Shown here: positions 55,065 to 64,000 of the stretch, in pieces
Layout: every line of letters begins with the position of its first letter
Numbering within the stretch: position 1 is the stretch's first letter
Assembly (NCBI RefSeq): GCF_006980715.1
Contig: NZ_SBHN01000022.1
Coordinates: 1-64,000 of the forward strand
From: Telmatospirillum sp. J64-1
Lineage (GTDB): Bacteria > Pseudomonadota > Alphaproteobacteria > Rhodospirillales > Magnetospirillaceae
Direction of reading: 5' to 3'
DNA length: 64,000 bases
The notes under the pieces: model-generated
Told to the model about the DNA's origin: nothing
What the model saw: only the letters and a program-made list of their open reading frames with translations
Databases searched by the model: none
Translations under genes and position numbers: made by a program

Positions 55065-55478
55065 TTAGGGAGTCGCCAAGCCCTTTTCGATCAGATACGA
55101 GCGGAAACTCAGATCGCCCTTGACCACGTCGTCGATGATCAGCCCTGCCAGCTCCTCCAGGCCGTCGCGGATCTCGAAGATGTCGGCGCCATCCAGGAAA
55201 TGGCCGAGAAAGCCCCGCACCCGCCCCAGAAGCTGGCGATGAAACTGCGCATGCTCCTCGGCGCCGGGGAAACGTGCGCTGTTGAGGACCATTTCTTCGG
55301 CGGCGAAATGTAACTCGCAGACCTCGCTGAAGACGATCATCAATTCCCGGCAGCGTGCGGTATTTCCTGCCTCGGCGGCCAGACTGATATCGTTCAGGAT
55401 ATCGATGATGATGCGATGGCTGTCGTCGATCTGGGAATGCCCTGTCCGCAATCCATCGAGGAAACGAATGCTGACCAT
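55065..55478 (-). CDS. Bacteriohemerythrin-like protein
   Basis: The 137-residue four-helix protein has hemerythrin di-iron ligands: His in LRTGHSQIDDSHR, CELHFAAEE (His and Glu), HAQFHRQLLGRV (two His) and a terminal D-V-V-K-G-D stretch. It binds O2 or NO, or stores it for respiration. The final ligand usually found as HI...D is less clear here. ATG 55478 follows AAGGG by seven bases and lies next to the inverted repeat at 55486-55515, whose arm includes this ribosome site. Confidence 0.83.
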   Translation of the reverse strand: MVSIRFLDGLRTGHSQIDDSHRIIIDILNDISLAAEAGNTARCRELMIVFSEVCELHFAAEEMVLNSARFPGAEEHAQFHRQLLGRVRGFLGHFLDGADIFEIRDGLEELAGLIIDDVVKGDLSFRSYLIEKGLATP

Positions 55479-55485
55479 GTTCCGC

Positions 55486-55515
55486 CCTTCACACTGTATA
55501 GCCTTAGTGTGAAGG
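55486..55515 (-). promoter_or_regulatory. 10-bp inverted repeat at the hemerythrin ribosome-binding site
   Basis: CCTTCACACT (55486-55495) and AGTGTGAAGG (55506-55515) are perfect reverse complements with a 10-base spacer. On the minus strand the second arm contains GAAGG of the hemerythrin ribosome site, and a -10-like TATACA lies in the spacer (55500-55495). It could be an operator overlapping the promoter or an RNA hairpin hiding the site. Confidence 0.6.
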
Positions 55516-55679
55516 CAACCCACATTCGTGGGAAGACATGCGGAAGTCGTTTATACGAAGGGATAGAGCCCTTCATCCATAATCTCATGAAAAATAACAG
55601 TTCACATCTGCTTCTTGAACTGAAGCTTCCCCTGCCCCAGGTCTGGATAAATATCCGTTCTCCTCCGTGGTAAAACTTC

Positions 55680-55709
55680 CGTCGGGGCGCTCTTATGCCC
55701 CGACGTTTT
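55680..55709. terminator. Strong hairpin between hemerythrin and glk
   Basis: CGTCGGGGC and GCCCCGACG pair around an 8-base loop and are followed on the plus strand by TTTTGT; on the minus strand the T-run comes four bases later (GGAAGTTTT). It most simply ends the glgA-otsA-glk transcript, 37 bp past the glk stop, and can act in both directions. The rest of the 264-bp gap 55479-55742 holds the inverted repeat at 55486-55515 and a 28-codon plus-strand frame from an ATG near 55588 without a ribosome site, which I do not call as a gene. Confidence 0.65.
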
Positions 55710-55742
55710 GTCATATGCTTGTAAGGTCTTTCCCCTATACAG

Positions 55743-56726
55743 TCACGCTTTCCTTGTTTCGGCGGGCATCTGGACCAGCCCCCCCAGGCCCAGGAAGGCG
55801 GGATAGGGATGGGTGATGACGAAGACCGGAATCTGCGCCAGATAGTCCTGGAAGCGCCCCTTGGCTTCGAAGCGCGCACGGAAATCCGACGCCAGGAAGG
55901 CCGTCATCAATTGCGGGATGATGCCGCCCGCCACATAGACTCCGCCCCGCGCCCCGACCGACAAGGCCATGTTGCCCGCCACCGTGCCGAACATGGCGAA
56001 GAAGATCTGCAGGGCCTCCATGCAGATCGGATCGGTCTCGTCGAGCGCACGTTCCGAGACCATGCCCGGCGAGAGATGCTTGCGCGGCTTGTTCTCCAGC
56101 GTGCACAGGGCGTGATAGATGTTGGTCAGGCCGGGGCCCGAGATCATCCGCTCGGCCGAAACATGGCCGAATTCCCGCGACAGCACCTCGATCACCGCCG
56201 CCTCCCGTGCCGTCAGGGCGGGCATGGTGACATGGCCGCCCTCGGTGGGCAGGGCAATCCAATCCGCGCCGTGGGGGACCAGCACCGAAACACCCAGCCC
56301 GGTACCGGGGCCCAGCACGGCGATGGGGGCGTCGGCGACGGCATGTTCCGCCATGCCGACGCGGACGCGCTGCTTCTTGGTCAGATGCGGGACGCAAAGC
56401 GCGATGGCGGTGAAGTCGTTGACCACCCGCAGATGATCCAGGCCCAGATGATCCCGGACGCCGCTGATGGAGAAGCTCCAGGGATGATTGGTCAGGTCCA
56501 CCCGGTCCTCCGTGACCGGCGAGGCCACGGCAAAGGCCGCCCGCACCGGCCGCAAGGGCGGCTTCACCTCGTCCAGGTAAACCGCGGCGGCCACCTCGGG
56601 GCCTTGATGTTCGTTACAGCGGAACACCTTGATGTCGGAAACCTCTCCCCCCGGCCAGGCCAGGGCGAAGCGGGCATTGGTGCCGCCGATATCGGCGATC
56701 AGACCGGGAACCACATCGTCGCGCAT
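55743..56726 (-). CDS. glk: Glucokinase
   Basis: The 327-residue cytosolic hexokinase-fold enzyme phosphorylates glucose with ATP. It has LIADIGGTNARFALAW (phosphate loop), VVNDFTAIAL (catalytic Asp), VLGPGTGLGVSVL and PTEGGHVTMPA, plus the C-terminal GGVYVAGGIIPQL. It belongs to the bacterial Glk group, not the ROK group. Its ATG follows the otsA stop by one base. Together with otsA and glgA it ties free glucose to glycogen and trehalose metabolism. Confidence 0.95.
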   Translation of the reverse strand: MRDDVVPGLIADIGGTNARFALAWPGGEVSDIKVFRCNEHQGPEVAAAVYLDEVKPPLRPVRAAFAVASPVTEDRVDLTNHPWSFSISGVRDHLGLDHLRVVNDFTAIALCVPHLTKKQRVRVGMAEHAVADAPIAVLGPGTGLGVSVLVPHGADWIALPTEGGHVTMPALTAREAAVIEVLSREFGHVSAERMISGPGLTNIYHALCTLENKPRKHLSPGMVSERALDETDPICMEALQIFFAMFGTVAGNMALSVGARGGVYVAGGIIPQLMTAFLASDFRARFEAKGRFQDYLAQIPVFVITHPYPAFLGLGGLVQMPAETRKA

Positions 56727-56727
56727 G

Positions 56728-58116
56728 TCATCCCTCTTCCACAGAATAGGGGGCCTGGCGCAGGGCGGACAGGAAGCTTTCCCGCCAGCGGTCGAGCGAG
56801 GAATTGCGCACCGCCCGCATCATGTCCGACCAGCGTTCCCGCCTCTCGTCGTGGTGCATGGACAAGGCCGCATTGATGGCCTCGGCCACGCCTGCTTCGT
56901 CGTAAGGATTGACCAGCAGCGCGGCATGAAGCTCGCGCGCCGCTCCGGCGAAGCGTGATAGAACCAACACGCCAGGATCGTCGGGGTTCTGCGACGCCAC
57001 GTATTCCTTGGCGACGAGGTTCATCCCGTCACGCAAGGGGGTGATCAGGCAAGCTTGGCTGTTGCGGTAGAACCCGGCCAGCACATTGCGCTCGAAGCTG
57101 GAGTTCAAATAATGCAGCGGCGTCCAGCCGACCTGGGCGAAACGGCCGTTGATATGCCCGGCCAGGGCTTCGAGATTGCGCCGGATACGCAGATATTCCG
57201 GCACGTCGCTGCGCGATGGCGGGGCGATCTGCATCAGGCTGACCTTGCCGCGCCATTGCGGGTAATGTTCCAGAAGATTGCCGAAGGCCTTGAAACGCTC
57301 GGCCAGGCCCTTGGAATAATCCAGCCGGTCCACGCCGATGATCAGGCGGCAGTCGCGCAGGCGGCGCTTCAGGGCCTGCACATCCTCGATCTCGTCGGAA
57401 TTCTCGGCGGCATCGACGATGATGTCCACGTCGATGCCGATGGGAAAGACCTCGGCCTTCAAGGTACGGCCGAAAGCCTGGACCATGCCGTTGGACAGCA
57501 CTTCCCCGCGCGCTTCCAGGGTGATGTAGTCGTGGAAGGCGCGCAGGTCGTTCTCGGTCTGGAACCCGACCACGTCATAGGCGCAAAGCGAGCGCGCGAT
57601 GCGGTCATGGCCGGGCAAGGCCAGCAGGATTTCCATGGCCGGAAAAGGGGTGTGCAGGAAGAACCCCATGCGCTGCCGGACCCCCAGGCGGCGCAATTCC
57701 TCGCCCATGGGGATCAGGTGATAGTCGTGTACCCAGATATCGTCATCCTCGCGCAGCAGCGGGAAAAGCTGGTGCGCGAACAGGGTGTTGACACGAAGAT
57801 AGCCGGTGTAATTCTCGCGGTTGAAATCGGCCAGACCCAACCTATAGTGAAAAATAGGCCAGAGGGTGCGGTTGGCGTAACCGTTATAGTATTCCGCATG
57901 ATCGCGTCGGCTGAGGTCGAGCGTGGCGAAGGTCACAGGACCTTCCTCAAGTATTTGCGGCGCCGAAGGAGTCTGGGCGCTGATCTTGCCGCTCCAACCG
58001 AACCAAATGCCGCCATTCTGCTGCAAGGCTTCTTGCAGCGCGACCGCAAGGCCGCCGGCACGGGTGGTCCCGTCAGGCACGGCAACGCGGTTGGAAACGA
58101 CCACCAATCGTTTCAC
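56728..58116 (-). CDS. otsA: Trehalose-6-phosphate synthase OtsA
   Basis: The 462-residue GT20 glycosyltransferase makes trehalose-6-phosphate from a nucleotide-glucose and glucose-6-phosphate. Motifs are VVVSNRVAVP, WFGWSGKI, WPIFHYRLG, WVHDYHLIPMGEELR, GFFLHTPFP, IIGVDRLDYSKGL and TPLRDGMNLVAKEYVA. The phosphatase OtsB is neither fused nor adjacent. It lies between glgA (80 bp upstream) and glk (one base downstream), a plausible stress-compatible-solute operon. Confidence 0.95.
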   Translation of the reverse strand: MKRLVVVSNRVAVPDGTTRAGGLAVALQEALQQNGGIWFGWSGKISAQTPSAPQILEEGPVTFATLDLSRRDHAEYYNGYANRTLWPIFHYRLGLADFNRENYTGYLRVNTLFAHQLFPLLREDDDIWVHDYHLIPMGEELRRLGVRQRMGFFLHTPFPAMEILLALPGHDRIARSLCAYDVVGFQTENDLRAFHDYITLEARGEVLSNGMVQAFGRTLKAEVFPIGIDVDIIVDAAENSDEIEDVQALKRRLRDCRLIIGVDRLDYSKGLAERFKAFGNLLEHYPQWRGKVSLMQIAPPSRSDVPEYLRIRRNLEALAGHINGRFAQVGWTPLHYLNSSFERNVLAGFYRNSQACLITPLRDGMNLVAKEYVASQNPDDPGVLVLSRFAGAARELHAALLVNPYDEAGVAEAINAALSMHHDERRERWSDMMRAVRNSSLDRWRESFLSALRQAPYSVEEG

Positions 58117-58196
58117 CTGGGCCTCCTTTCAGGATGGCATGCTTACGCACTTCCCCTTCAAGATAGGATAGGAGTCAAGGCTTTTCTACCCGCCCA

Positions 58197-59645
58197 CTAA
58201 GGGCGAAGGGATTGATAAAGCTCGAAATAACGCTGCGCGGAGTGGTTCCAGCCGAAATCCTGGGCGAAGGCGGCATCGACCATCCGGCTCCATTGATCGG
58301 GCTGGCGGTACAGCGCCAGGGCCCGCTCGAGCGTCCATTCCAGCGCCGGCATGGTCGCCTCGTCGCAGACGAATCCGGTCGCGCTGCCGTCGCTCAGGCT
58401 GTCGAAAGCCGCATCCGTCACCGTATCGGCCAACCCGCCGGTGCGATTGACCAGCGGCAAGGTGCCGTAGCGGAAGGCATAGATCTGGGTCAGGCCGCAG
58501 GGTTCCGAACGGGACGGCATCAGCAGCAGGTCGCCCCCCGCCTGCATGCGATGGGCCAGTGCCTCGGAATAGCCGATGCGGGCGGCAACCTGTTCCGGAT
58601 GACGGAGGGCGGCGTCTCGGAAGCCTTCTTCCAGCCCGCGTTCGCCGGTTCCCAGAACCGCGAGTTGAGCACCTCCGGCCACAAGCCTGGGCAGGGCCTC
58701 CAGCACCAGATCCATCCCCTTATGCCAGTTCAGGCGGCTGATGATGACGAAAAGCGGCGCATCGGGCGTCTCGGGCAGGCCCAGTTCCCTCTGGAGCGCG
58801 GCCTTGTTCGCCGCCTTGCCCCGACGATCGCCGGGGGCGAAAGGATGCAGCAGATGGGGATCTGTTTCCGGCGTCCAGACACTGTAATCGGCGCCGTTGA
58901 GGATGCCCACCAGATCGGCCGAACGGTGGGACAGCAGGCCCTCGAAACCGCAGCCATGGGGGGCGGACTGGATCTCGCGGGCATAGGTCGGGCTGACCGT
59001 TGTCAGCTTGTCGGAAAAGACCAGCCCCGCCTTCAGGAAGGAGAGATTCTGCCAGAACTCGAAGCCTTCCGGCGTGTAGAGCGACCAGGGCAGGTCCAGT
59101 TGCGGCACCCGCTCCGCCGGAAAGATGCCCGCATAGGCCATGTTGTGGATGGTGGTGACGCTGGCGGTATGGGTCTCGCCCCAATATTCCAGGTAAGCCG
59201 GAGCCAGACCCGCCTGCCAGTCGTGACAATGCAGGATGTCGGCGCGCCAGCCGATGGGAGAATTTTCCTGGGACAGCCGTGCCGCCACCCAACCCAGCAG
59301 GCCGAAGCGCAGATGGTTGTCGGCCCAATCCGACCCGTCCGGCGCCTGATAGGGGCCGCCGTCCCGGTGATAGAGGGCCGGGCAGTCGATCAGCAGCACC
59401 AGGCACCCGCTGTCCGGCATCCGCCCTTCCACCAGCCGCACCTGCCCGATGGGAAAGGGATGGGACAGATCGGCCAGCACCCGGGCATCCTCCACCCCCT
59501 CCAGGGCGGCGGGATAGCCCGGCAGCAGGATGCGCGTTTCCACGCCCAACGCATTGAGGGCGGGAGGCAGGGCGCCACTCACATCGGCCAGGCCGCCCGT
59601 CTTGATCAGCGGATAGGCTTCGGAAGTGACGAACAGGACACGCAT
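58197..59645 (-). CDS. glgA: Glycogen synthase GlgA
   Basis: The 482-residue GT5 enzyme extends alpha-1,4-glucan from ADP-glucose. The N-terminal KTGGLADVSGALP motif binds ADP-glucose, and the usual FVIISRLNWHKGMDLVLEAL and MPSRSEPCGLTQIYAFRYGTLPLV motifs follow. It is divergent from glgC, which supplies ADP-glucose; the 164-bp gap between them should hold both promoters. A GGGGC/GCCCC hairpin lies near 59693-59711. Confidence 0.95.
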   Translation of the reverse strand: MRVLFVTSEAYPLIKTGGLADVSGALPPALNALGVETRILLPGYPAALEGVEDARVLADLSHPFPIGQVRLVEGRMPDSGCLVLLIDCPALYHRDGGPYQAPDGSDWADNHLRFGLLGWVAARLSQENSPIGWRADILHCHDWQAGLAPAYLEYWGETHTASVTTIHNMAYAGIFPAERVPQLDLPWSLYTPEGFEFWQNLSFLKAGLVFSDKLTTVSPTYAREIQSAPHGCGFEGLLSHRSADLVGILNGADYSVWTPETDPHLLHPFAPGDRRGKAANKAALQRELGLPETPDAPLFVIISRLNWHKGMDLVLEALPRLVAGGAQLAVLGTGERGLEEGFRDAALRHPEQVAARIGYSEALAHRMQAGGDLLLMPSRSEPCGLTQIYAFRYGTLPLVNRTGGLADTVTDAAFDSLSDGSATGFVCDEATMPALEWTLERALALYRQPDQWSRMVDAAFAQDFGWNHSAQRYFELYQSLRP

Positions 59646-59809
59646 CGGGTTGATCTCCTTGCCGAAAAGGGCGTCAACCCTAGCCCAAGGACGGGGCTTT
59701 CGGAAGGCCCCTTACCATATGTCAGAAGGGCATTTGGCAGAGGGTCGCGCGCTTGACTTCTTGGGCGGGTATGGCACCGTCAGGACGACTTTTGGCAAGG
59801 GAGCGAGGG

Positions 59810-61090
59810 ATGTTTCAAGGCGACAGGTCCGGTTCCATCGACACCGAAATCAACCAACGCACCCGCCGCACCTTAGCCCTGATCCTTGCCGGTGGCAGAG
59901 GGTCGCGGCTGAAGGCGCTGACCGATTGGCATTCCAAGCCGGCCATCCCTTTCGCCGGCAAGTTCCGCATCATCGACTTCACCCTGTCGAACTGCATCAA
60001 TTCCGGCATCCGCCGCATCGGCGTGCTGACCCAATACAAGGCCCATAGCCTGATCCAGCACGTGCAGCGCGGCTGGGGCTTCCTGCGCGGCGAGTTCAAC
60101 GAATTCGTCGAACTGCTGCCCGCCCAGCAGCGGACCACCGGCGAGAACTGGTACAAGGGCACCGCCGATGCGGTCTTCCAGAATCTCGACATCATCCATG
60201 CCCATGACCCGGAATTCGTCCTCGTCCTGGCCGGCGACCATGTCTACAAGATGGATTACGGCCGCATGCTGGCCGCACATGTCGCCCGTGGCGCCGACGT
60301 CACCGTCGGCTGCCTGGAAGTCCCGGTGGCCGACGCCACCAGCTTCGGCGTCATGGCGGTGGATGACGAAGACGTCGTGATCGAATTCGAGGAAAAGCCC
60401 GAGAATCCGAAATCCATCCCCGGCCGCCCGGGCATCGCCCTGGCCAGCATGGGCATCTATATCTTCAATGCCCAATTCCTCTACGACCACCTCGCCAAGG
60501 ATGCCGATTTGACCGAATCGGCCCATGACTTCGGCAAGGACGTCATTCCTTCGCTGGTCGGGCGCTACAAGGTGGTCGCCCACCGCTTCCAGGATTCCTG
60601 CGTGGTGGAAGAGGACAAGGAACCCTATTGGCGCGACGTGGGAACGGTGGACGCCTATTGGGAAGCCAATATCGACCTGACCACCGTCACCCCGGCCTTG
60701 AACCTCTACGACACCGATTGGCCCATCTGGACCTATCAGGCGCAACTGCCCCCGGCGAAATTCGTCTTCGACGCCGACAACCGGCGCGGCATGGCGGTGG
60801 ATTCCATGGTGTCCGGCGGCTGCGTGGTTTCCGGCGCCACGGTGCGCCGTTCCATGCTCTTTTCCAATGTGCGGGTGAATTCCTATTCGGTGGTCGAGGA
60901 TTCGGTCCTACTGCCCGATGTGGATGTCAGCCGCCATTGCCGCCTGCATCGCTGCGTCGTCGATTCCGGCTGCCATATCCCGGCGGGCCTGGTGGTCGGC
61001 GAGGATCCGGAAGAAGACGCCCGCCGCTTCTACCGCACCGACAAGGGCATCACCCTGATCACCCAGAGCATGCTCGACGCGTTGGAATAA
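59810..61090 (+). CDS. glgC: Glucose-1-phosphate adenylyltransferase GlgC
   Basis: The 426-residue enzyme makes ADP-glucose for glycogen synthesis. It shows the nucleotidyltransferase loop [33 protein letters not shown], the GTADAVFQN and [12 protein letters not shown] motifs and EFEEKPENP (catalytic Lys region). A C-terminal left-handed beta-helix carries allosteric contacts. The frame is open from 59753, but ATG 59810 follows AAGGGAG and matches the family start. A REP-like element follows 25 bp after the stop. Confidence 0.96.
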   Translation: MFQGDRSGSIDTEINQRTRRTLALILAGGRGSRLKALTDWHSKPAIPFAGKFRIIDFTLSNCINSGIRRIGVLTQYKAHSLIQHVQRGWGFLRGEFNEFVELLPAQQRTTGENWYKGTADAVFQNLDIIHAHDPEFVLVLAGDHVYKMDYGRMLAAHVARGADVTVGCLEVPVADATSFGVMAVDDEDVVIEFEEKPENPKSIPGRPGIALASMGIYIFNAQFLYDHLAKDADLTESAHDFGKDVIPSLVGRYKVVAHRFQDSCVVEEDKEPYWRDVGTVDAYWEANIDLTTVTPALNLYDTDWPIWTYQAQLPPAKFVFDADNRRGMAVDSMVSGGCVVSGATVRRSMLFSNVRVNSYSVVEDSVLLPDVDVSRHCRLHRCVVDSGCHIPAGLVVGEDPEEDARRFYRTDKGITLITQSMLDALE

Positions 61091-61115
61091 ACGAAACGGC
61101 CTTTGGCCCGCCACG

Positions 61116-61153
61116 TCCTTCGAGACGCCGCTTTCGCGGCTCCTCAGGACGAG
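61116..61153. repeat. REP-like palindromic element, copy 2
   Basis: This 38-bp element (CCTTCGAGACGCCGC to GGCTCCTCAGGACGAGG) shares its ends and central stem pattern with copy 1 at 16250-16286. It has an inner GCCGC...GCGGC stem. It lies between convergent glgC and the YgiQ-family gene, the same context as copy 1. Confidence 0.68.
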
Positions 61154-61186
61154 GCTAATTTCCTATCAAGAAGCATGGGGCGGCGC

Positions 61187-63238
61187 TCAGCTATTCTTCC
61201 CCCGCCAGGGGCGCCGTCCGCGCCCGCTCTGCTGGGTCATGAATTTCTGTCCGCCCGGCTTCCTGGCGGCAGGGGCAGCGGGTACCCCGGCGCCCCGTCC
61301 ACTGCCGCTGGGCTGCCAGGCGGGGATGAGCTGATGCTCGCCCGGGCCGATCAGGTCGCCGCGCCCCATGCGCTTGAGGGCATCGCGCAGCATCGGCCAG
61401 TTCTCCGGATCGTGATAGCGCAGGAAGGCCTTGTGCAGGCGGCGCTGCCGCAAGCCCTTGGCCGAGGACACGATCTCGGTGCCCTGGCGGCGGATCGGCT
61501 TCAGGGGATTGCGTTCGCTGTGATACATCGCCGTTGCCATCGCCATGGGCGACGGCAGGAAAGTCTGCACCTGATCGGCCTTGAAGCCGTTGCGCTTCAG
61601 CCAGAGCGCCAGGTTCATCATGTCTTCGTCGCTGGTGCCGGGATGGGCGGCGATGAAGTATGGAATCAGGTACAGCTTCTTGCCCGCTTCCTTGGCGGCC
61701 TTGTCGAACATGGCCTTGAAGCTGTCATAGGTACCGATACCCGGCTTCATCATCTTCGAAAGCGGCCCGGCTTCCGTATGCTCGGGGGCAATCTTCAGAT
61801 AGCCGCCGACATGATGGGTGACCAGTTCCTTGACATAAGCCGGACTGCGCACCGCCAGGTCGTAACGCAGGCCCGAAGCGATGGAGATCTTCTTCACGCC
61901 CGGCAGTTCGCGCGCCTTGCGGTAAAGGCGGATCAGCGGATCGTGGTCGGTGTTCAGGTTCTTGCAGATATCGGGATAGACGCAGGACAGGCGGCGGCAG
62001 ACTTTTTCCGTCTCCTTGTCCTTGCAGGCCAGGCGGTACATGTTGGCGGTCGGACCGCCCAGATCGGAAATGGCGCCGGTGAAGCCCTTGGTCTTGTCGC
62101 GGATATGCTCGATCTCGCGCAGGATCGACTTCTCGGAACGGCTTTGGATGATGCGGCCCTCATGCTCGGTGATGGAGCAGAAGGAACAGCCGCCGAAGCA
62201 GCCGCGCATGATGTTGACCGAGAAACGGATCATCTCCCAGGCCGGGATACGGGAATCGCCATAGATGGGATGCGGCGCGCGGGCATAGGGCAGGTCGAAG
62301 ACACCGTCCATCTCGGGCGTGGTCAGCGGGATGGGCGGCGGCGTCAGCCAGACCTCGCGGTCGCCATGACGCTGCACCAGGGCCCTGGCATTGCCGGGAT
62401 TGCTTTCCAGATGCAGCACGCGCGAGGCATGGCCGTAGAGGATCTTGTCGTCCTTCACCTGCTCATAGCTGGGCAGGCGCACCACCACCTTGTCGCGCGG
62501 CACGTCGCGGGGCGCCGGGGTGGGCGTGGTGTCCACGTCGCTCCAATCCACCACGATGACATCCTCGGGCACCTCGTTGCGCATGAAGGCGATGCCGCGC
62601 ACGTCGTTGATCTCGCGCGCCTTCTCGCCGGCGGCGATGCGATGCGCCACCTCGACCAGGGCCCGTTCGGCATTGCCGTAAAGCAGCAGGTCGGCCTTGC
62701 TGTCGGGCAAGACCGAGCGCCGCACCTTTTCCGACCAATGGTCGTATTGGGCGATGCGGCGCAGGGAAGCCTCGATCCCACCCAGGATGATCGGCACGTC
62801 CTTGTAGGCCTCGCGGCAGCGCTGGGAATAGACGATCACCGCCCGGTCGGGCCGCTTGCCCCCCTCGTCATTGGGGGTGTAGCTGTCATTGTGGCGCAGG
62901 CGGCGGTCGGCCGTGTAACGGTTGACCATGGAATCCATGTTGCCCGCCGTGACGCCGAAGAACAGCCGGGGCTTGCCCAACACCTTGAACGGCGCGGCAT
63001 CGTTCCAGTCCGGCTGGGCGATGATGCCGACCCGGAAGCCCTGGGCTTCCAGCAATCGGCCGATGATCGCCATGCCGAAGCTGGGATGGTCCACATAGGC
63101 ATCGCCGGTCACCAGGATGACGTCGCAAGCATCCCATCCCAGCCGGTCCATCTCGGCACGCGACATGGGCAGGAACGGCGCCGGACGCAGGTCCGGGCGG
63201 TATTTGGGGTAGGAAAAGAGATTCTTGGCGTCGAGCAT
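61187..63238 (-). CDS. YgiQ-family radical SAM protein
   Basis: The 683-residue protein matches the YgiQ (UPF0313) family. It has an N-terminal B12-binding-like region ([26 protein letters not shown]), the radical SAM cluster CxxxCxxC in [19 protein letters not shown], and [11 protein letters not shown] and [12 protein letters not shown] further on. A basic, Gly/Arg-rich tail of about 40 residues ends the protein. Its reaction is not established. It is convergent with glgC and probably monocistronic. Confidence 0.92.
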   Translation of the reverse strand: MLDAKNLFSYPKYRPDLRPAPFLPMSRAEMDRLGWDACDVILVTGDAYVDHPSFGMAIIGRLLEAQGFRVGIIAQPDWNDAAPFKVLGKPRLFFGVTAGNMDSMVNRYTADRRLRHNDSYTPNDEGGKRPDRAVIVYSQRCREAYKDVPIILGGIEASLRRIAQYDHWSEKVRRSVLPDSKADLLLYGNAERALVEVAHRIAAGEKAREINDVRGIAFMRNEVPEDVIVVDWSDVDTTPTPAPRDVPRDKVVVRLPSYEQVKDDKILYGHASRVLHLESNPGNARALVQRHGDREVWLTPPPIPLTTPEMDGVFDLPYARAPHPIYGDSRIPAWEMIRFSVNIMRGCFGGCSFCSITEHEGRIIQSRSEKSILREIEHIRDKTKGFTGAISDLGGPTANMYRLACKDKETEKVCRRLSCVYPDICKNLNTDHDPLIRLYRKARELPGVKKISIASGLRYDLAVRSPAYVKELVTHHVGGYLKIAPEHTEAGPLSKMMKPGIGTYDSFKAMFDKAAKEAGKKLYLIPYFIAAHPGTSDEDMMNLALWLKRNGFKADQVQTFLPSPMAMATAMYHSERNPLKPIRRQGTEIVSSAKGLRQRRLHKAFLRYHDPENWPMLRDALKRMGRGDLIGPGEHQLIPAWQPSGSGRGAGVPAAPAARKPGGQKFMTQQSGRGRRPWRGKNS

Positions 63239-63385
63239 GGCAATCCTGGCAAGGCGATAGGCGGCGGATCATAAAGGCATAATGACCGACTCCGCAGCAC
63301 AGAAATGTCCTGGGGCGGCATCCTTCCTAAAAAGAGCGCGGCACCAGCCTTTTTCCGGCCTCCTGCGGGCCGAAAGAGGCAGCTA

Positions 63386-63414
63386 TTGAAGCTGCTGCTG
63401 CAGGCTTGTATGCT
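63386..63414 (+). promoter_or_regulatory. Promoter of the PAP2 phosphatase gene
   Basis: TTGAAG (63386-63391), 17 nt and TATGCT (63409-63414) lie 36 bp before the ATG at 63451. A short GCAGCT/AGCTGC inverted repeat (63379-63395) overlaps the -35. Confidence 0.55.
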
Positions 63415-63450
63415 CCTGCCCCTACACCACCATTACTGTAAAAGCGCTTC

Positions 63451-64000
63451 ATGGACACTTCCCCCGGTAAAAAGTCGCTGCCGCAATTCCAATCGCAAAA
63501 TCCCCTGCTCTGCATCGCTTCTTTTCCGCTTACCAGCTATTTCATCGTCACCAGCATCCTCTGCCTGGCCTCGTATTTCTTCTGGGACCGGGAAGTGGTG
63601 ATGTTCATGCGGCACCACCAGCCGAAGGAAGTTCATACTTTCTTCTCTTATGTCACGGTCCTCGGGGAAGGCGGTCTGTGGTACGGCCTCGCCTTTCTCA
63701 TGCTGATCGCGGGCTGGCTCGGCCTGCGCCATGGCCGTGCCGCCAAAGCGGCTTCCTTTGCCGCCCTGAAGCGGGCGGGGGCCTTCTTCGTCCTGTCCAT
63801 GTGCAGTTCCGGTCTTGTGGTGGTATTGGCGAAAGGATTGATCGGCCGGATGCGGCCGCGCCTGCTGTGGCGCGAAGACCTGTACGGCCTGTATCCCTTC
63901 ACCTTCGATTATAGCATCGTCAGCTTCCCCTCGGGCCATACCCAGACCATCTTCGCGGCGATGACCGTCTTTGCCGTCTTCTTTCCCCGTTTCCGCATTC
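63451..64000 (+). CDS. PAP2-superfamily membrane phosphatase (partial, runs off the right edge)
   Basis: The first 183 residues are present and the frame is open to the end of the window. Hydrophobic segments alternate with short loops. The PAP2 catalytic motifs KGLIGRMRPR (KX6RP) and FPSGHTQT (PSGH) are visible; the third motif (SRxxxxxHxxxD) lies beyond the edge. Such enzymes dephosphorylate lipid phosphates such as undecaprenyl diphosphate or phosphatidic acid at the outer face of the inner membrane. The product is otherwise unremarkable. Confidence 0.85.
   Translation, partial: MDTSPGKKSLPQFQSQNPLLCIASFPLTSYFIVTSILCLASYFFWDREVVMFMRHHQPKEVHTFFSYVTVLGEGGLWYGLAFLMLIAGWLGLRHGRAAKAASFAALKRAGAFFVLSMCSSGLVVVLAKGLIGRMRPRLLWREDLYGLYPFTFDYSIVSFPSGHTQTIFAAMTVFAVFFPRFRI

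Noticed and set aside
55588-55673. A 28-codon plus-strand frame starting MKNNSSHLLL
   Set aside because: It has no ribosome site and no recognisable features, and lies between a promoter-region repeat and a hairpin. Chance is the simplest explanation.
59690-59712. GGGGC/GCCCC hairpin between glgA and glgC as a terminator
   Set aside because: There is no T-run on either strand, and both genes start here, so a terminator makes no sense.

Overview
The window is 64 kb of high-GC chromosomal DNA from an alphaproteobacterium, most likely a Rhodospirillales-type organism. This rests on the recG / sdhE-mfd arrangement with DUF502 alongside, an RpoH with alphaproteobacterial features, a PutA without a ribbon-helix-helix domain, small DUF2293, DUF1178 and DUF2478 genes, a TctCBA transporter, and a palindromic repeat of the type scattered through alphaproteobacterial genomes. 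Genes are densely packed, with many 1-14 nt overlaps. I see no insertion sequence, prophage, CRISPR array or tRNA.

Layout. 1-8.2 kb: an rrn-like promoter and leader reading off the left edge, an LpxR-like lipid A deacylase, DUF2293, a peroxiredoxin, an MprF-like flippase without its synthase domain, and a TetR-type-operator-controlled RND efflux pair. 8.3-17 kb: a degenerate PleD-like protein, a DsbA-family oxidoreductase, and the DNA repair block mfd-sdhE / recG. 17-22.6 kb: a type III PKS-methyltransferase-Nudix operon, argE, and an RsbV-RsbW-RsbU-like partner-switching module. 22.6-29.5 kb: putA, rpoH, a GntP permease and a patatin phospholipase.

29.5-36.9 kb holds the most unusual locus. 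It is a three-gene MukBEF/MksBEF/Wadjet-like condensin operon (kleisin, KITE, giant SMC) with 14-nt gene overlaps, no JetD/MksG nuclease, and non-canonical ATPase motifs in the SMC. Patatin and GntP genes follow on the same strand.

37-46 kb: hpd with a divergent Lrp regulator; a GntR-amidohydrolase-TctCBA catabolic and uptake cluster; nsrR; and a double-domain KaiC-like ATPase with a response regulator. 46-50.5 kb: a molybdenum-cofactor operon with two MoeA paralogues, DUF2478 and MobB, divergent from a HTH/binding-protein-like regulator. 50.5-55.5 kb: small conserved proteins, two methyltransferases, an iron/redox group (bfd, oxyR), a DedA-family protein and hemerythrin. 55.7-61 kb: carbohydrate storage and stress genes (glgA-otsA-glk divergent from glgC). 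61-64 kb: a YgiQ-type radical SAM protein and a PAP2 phosphatase cut by the right edge.

The picture is a free-living, respiring bacterium that stores glycogen and probably trehalose, handles peroxide and nitric oxide, and makes molybdoenzymes. Every intergenic stretch of more than about 100 nt that shows recognisable structure is annotated. No gene-free stretch exceeds 300 nt.
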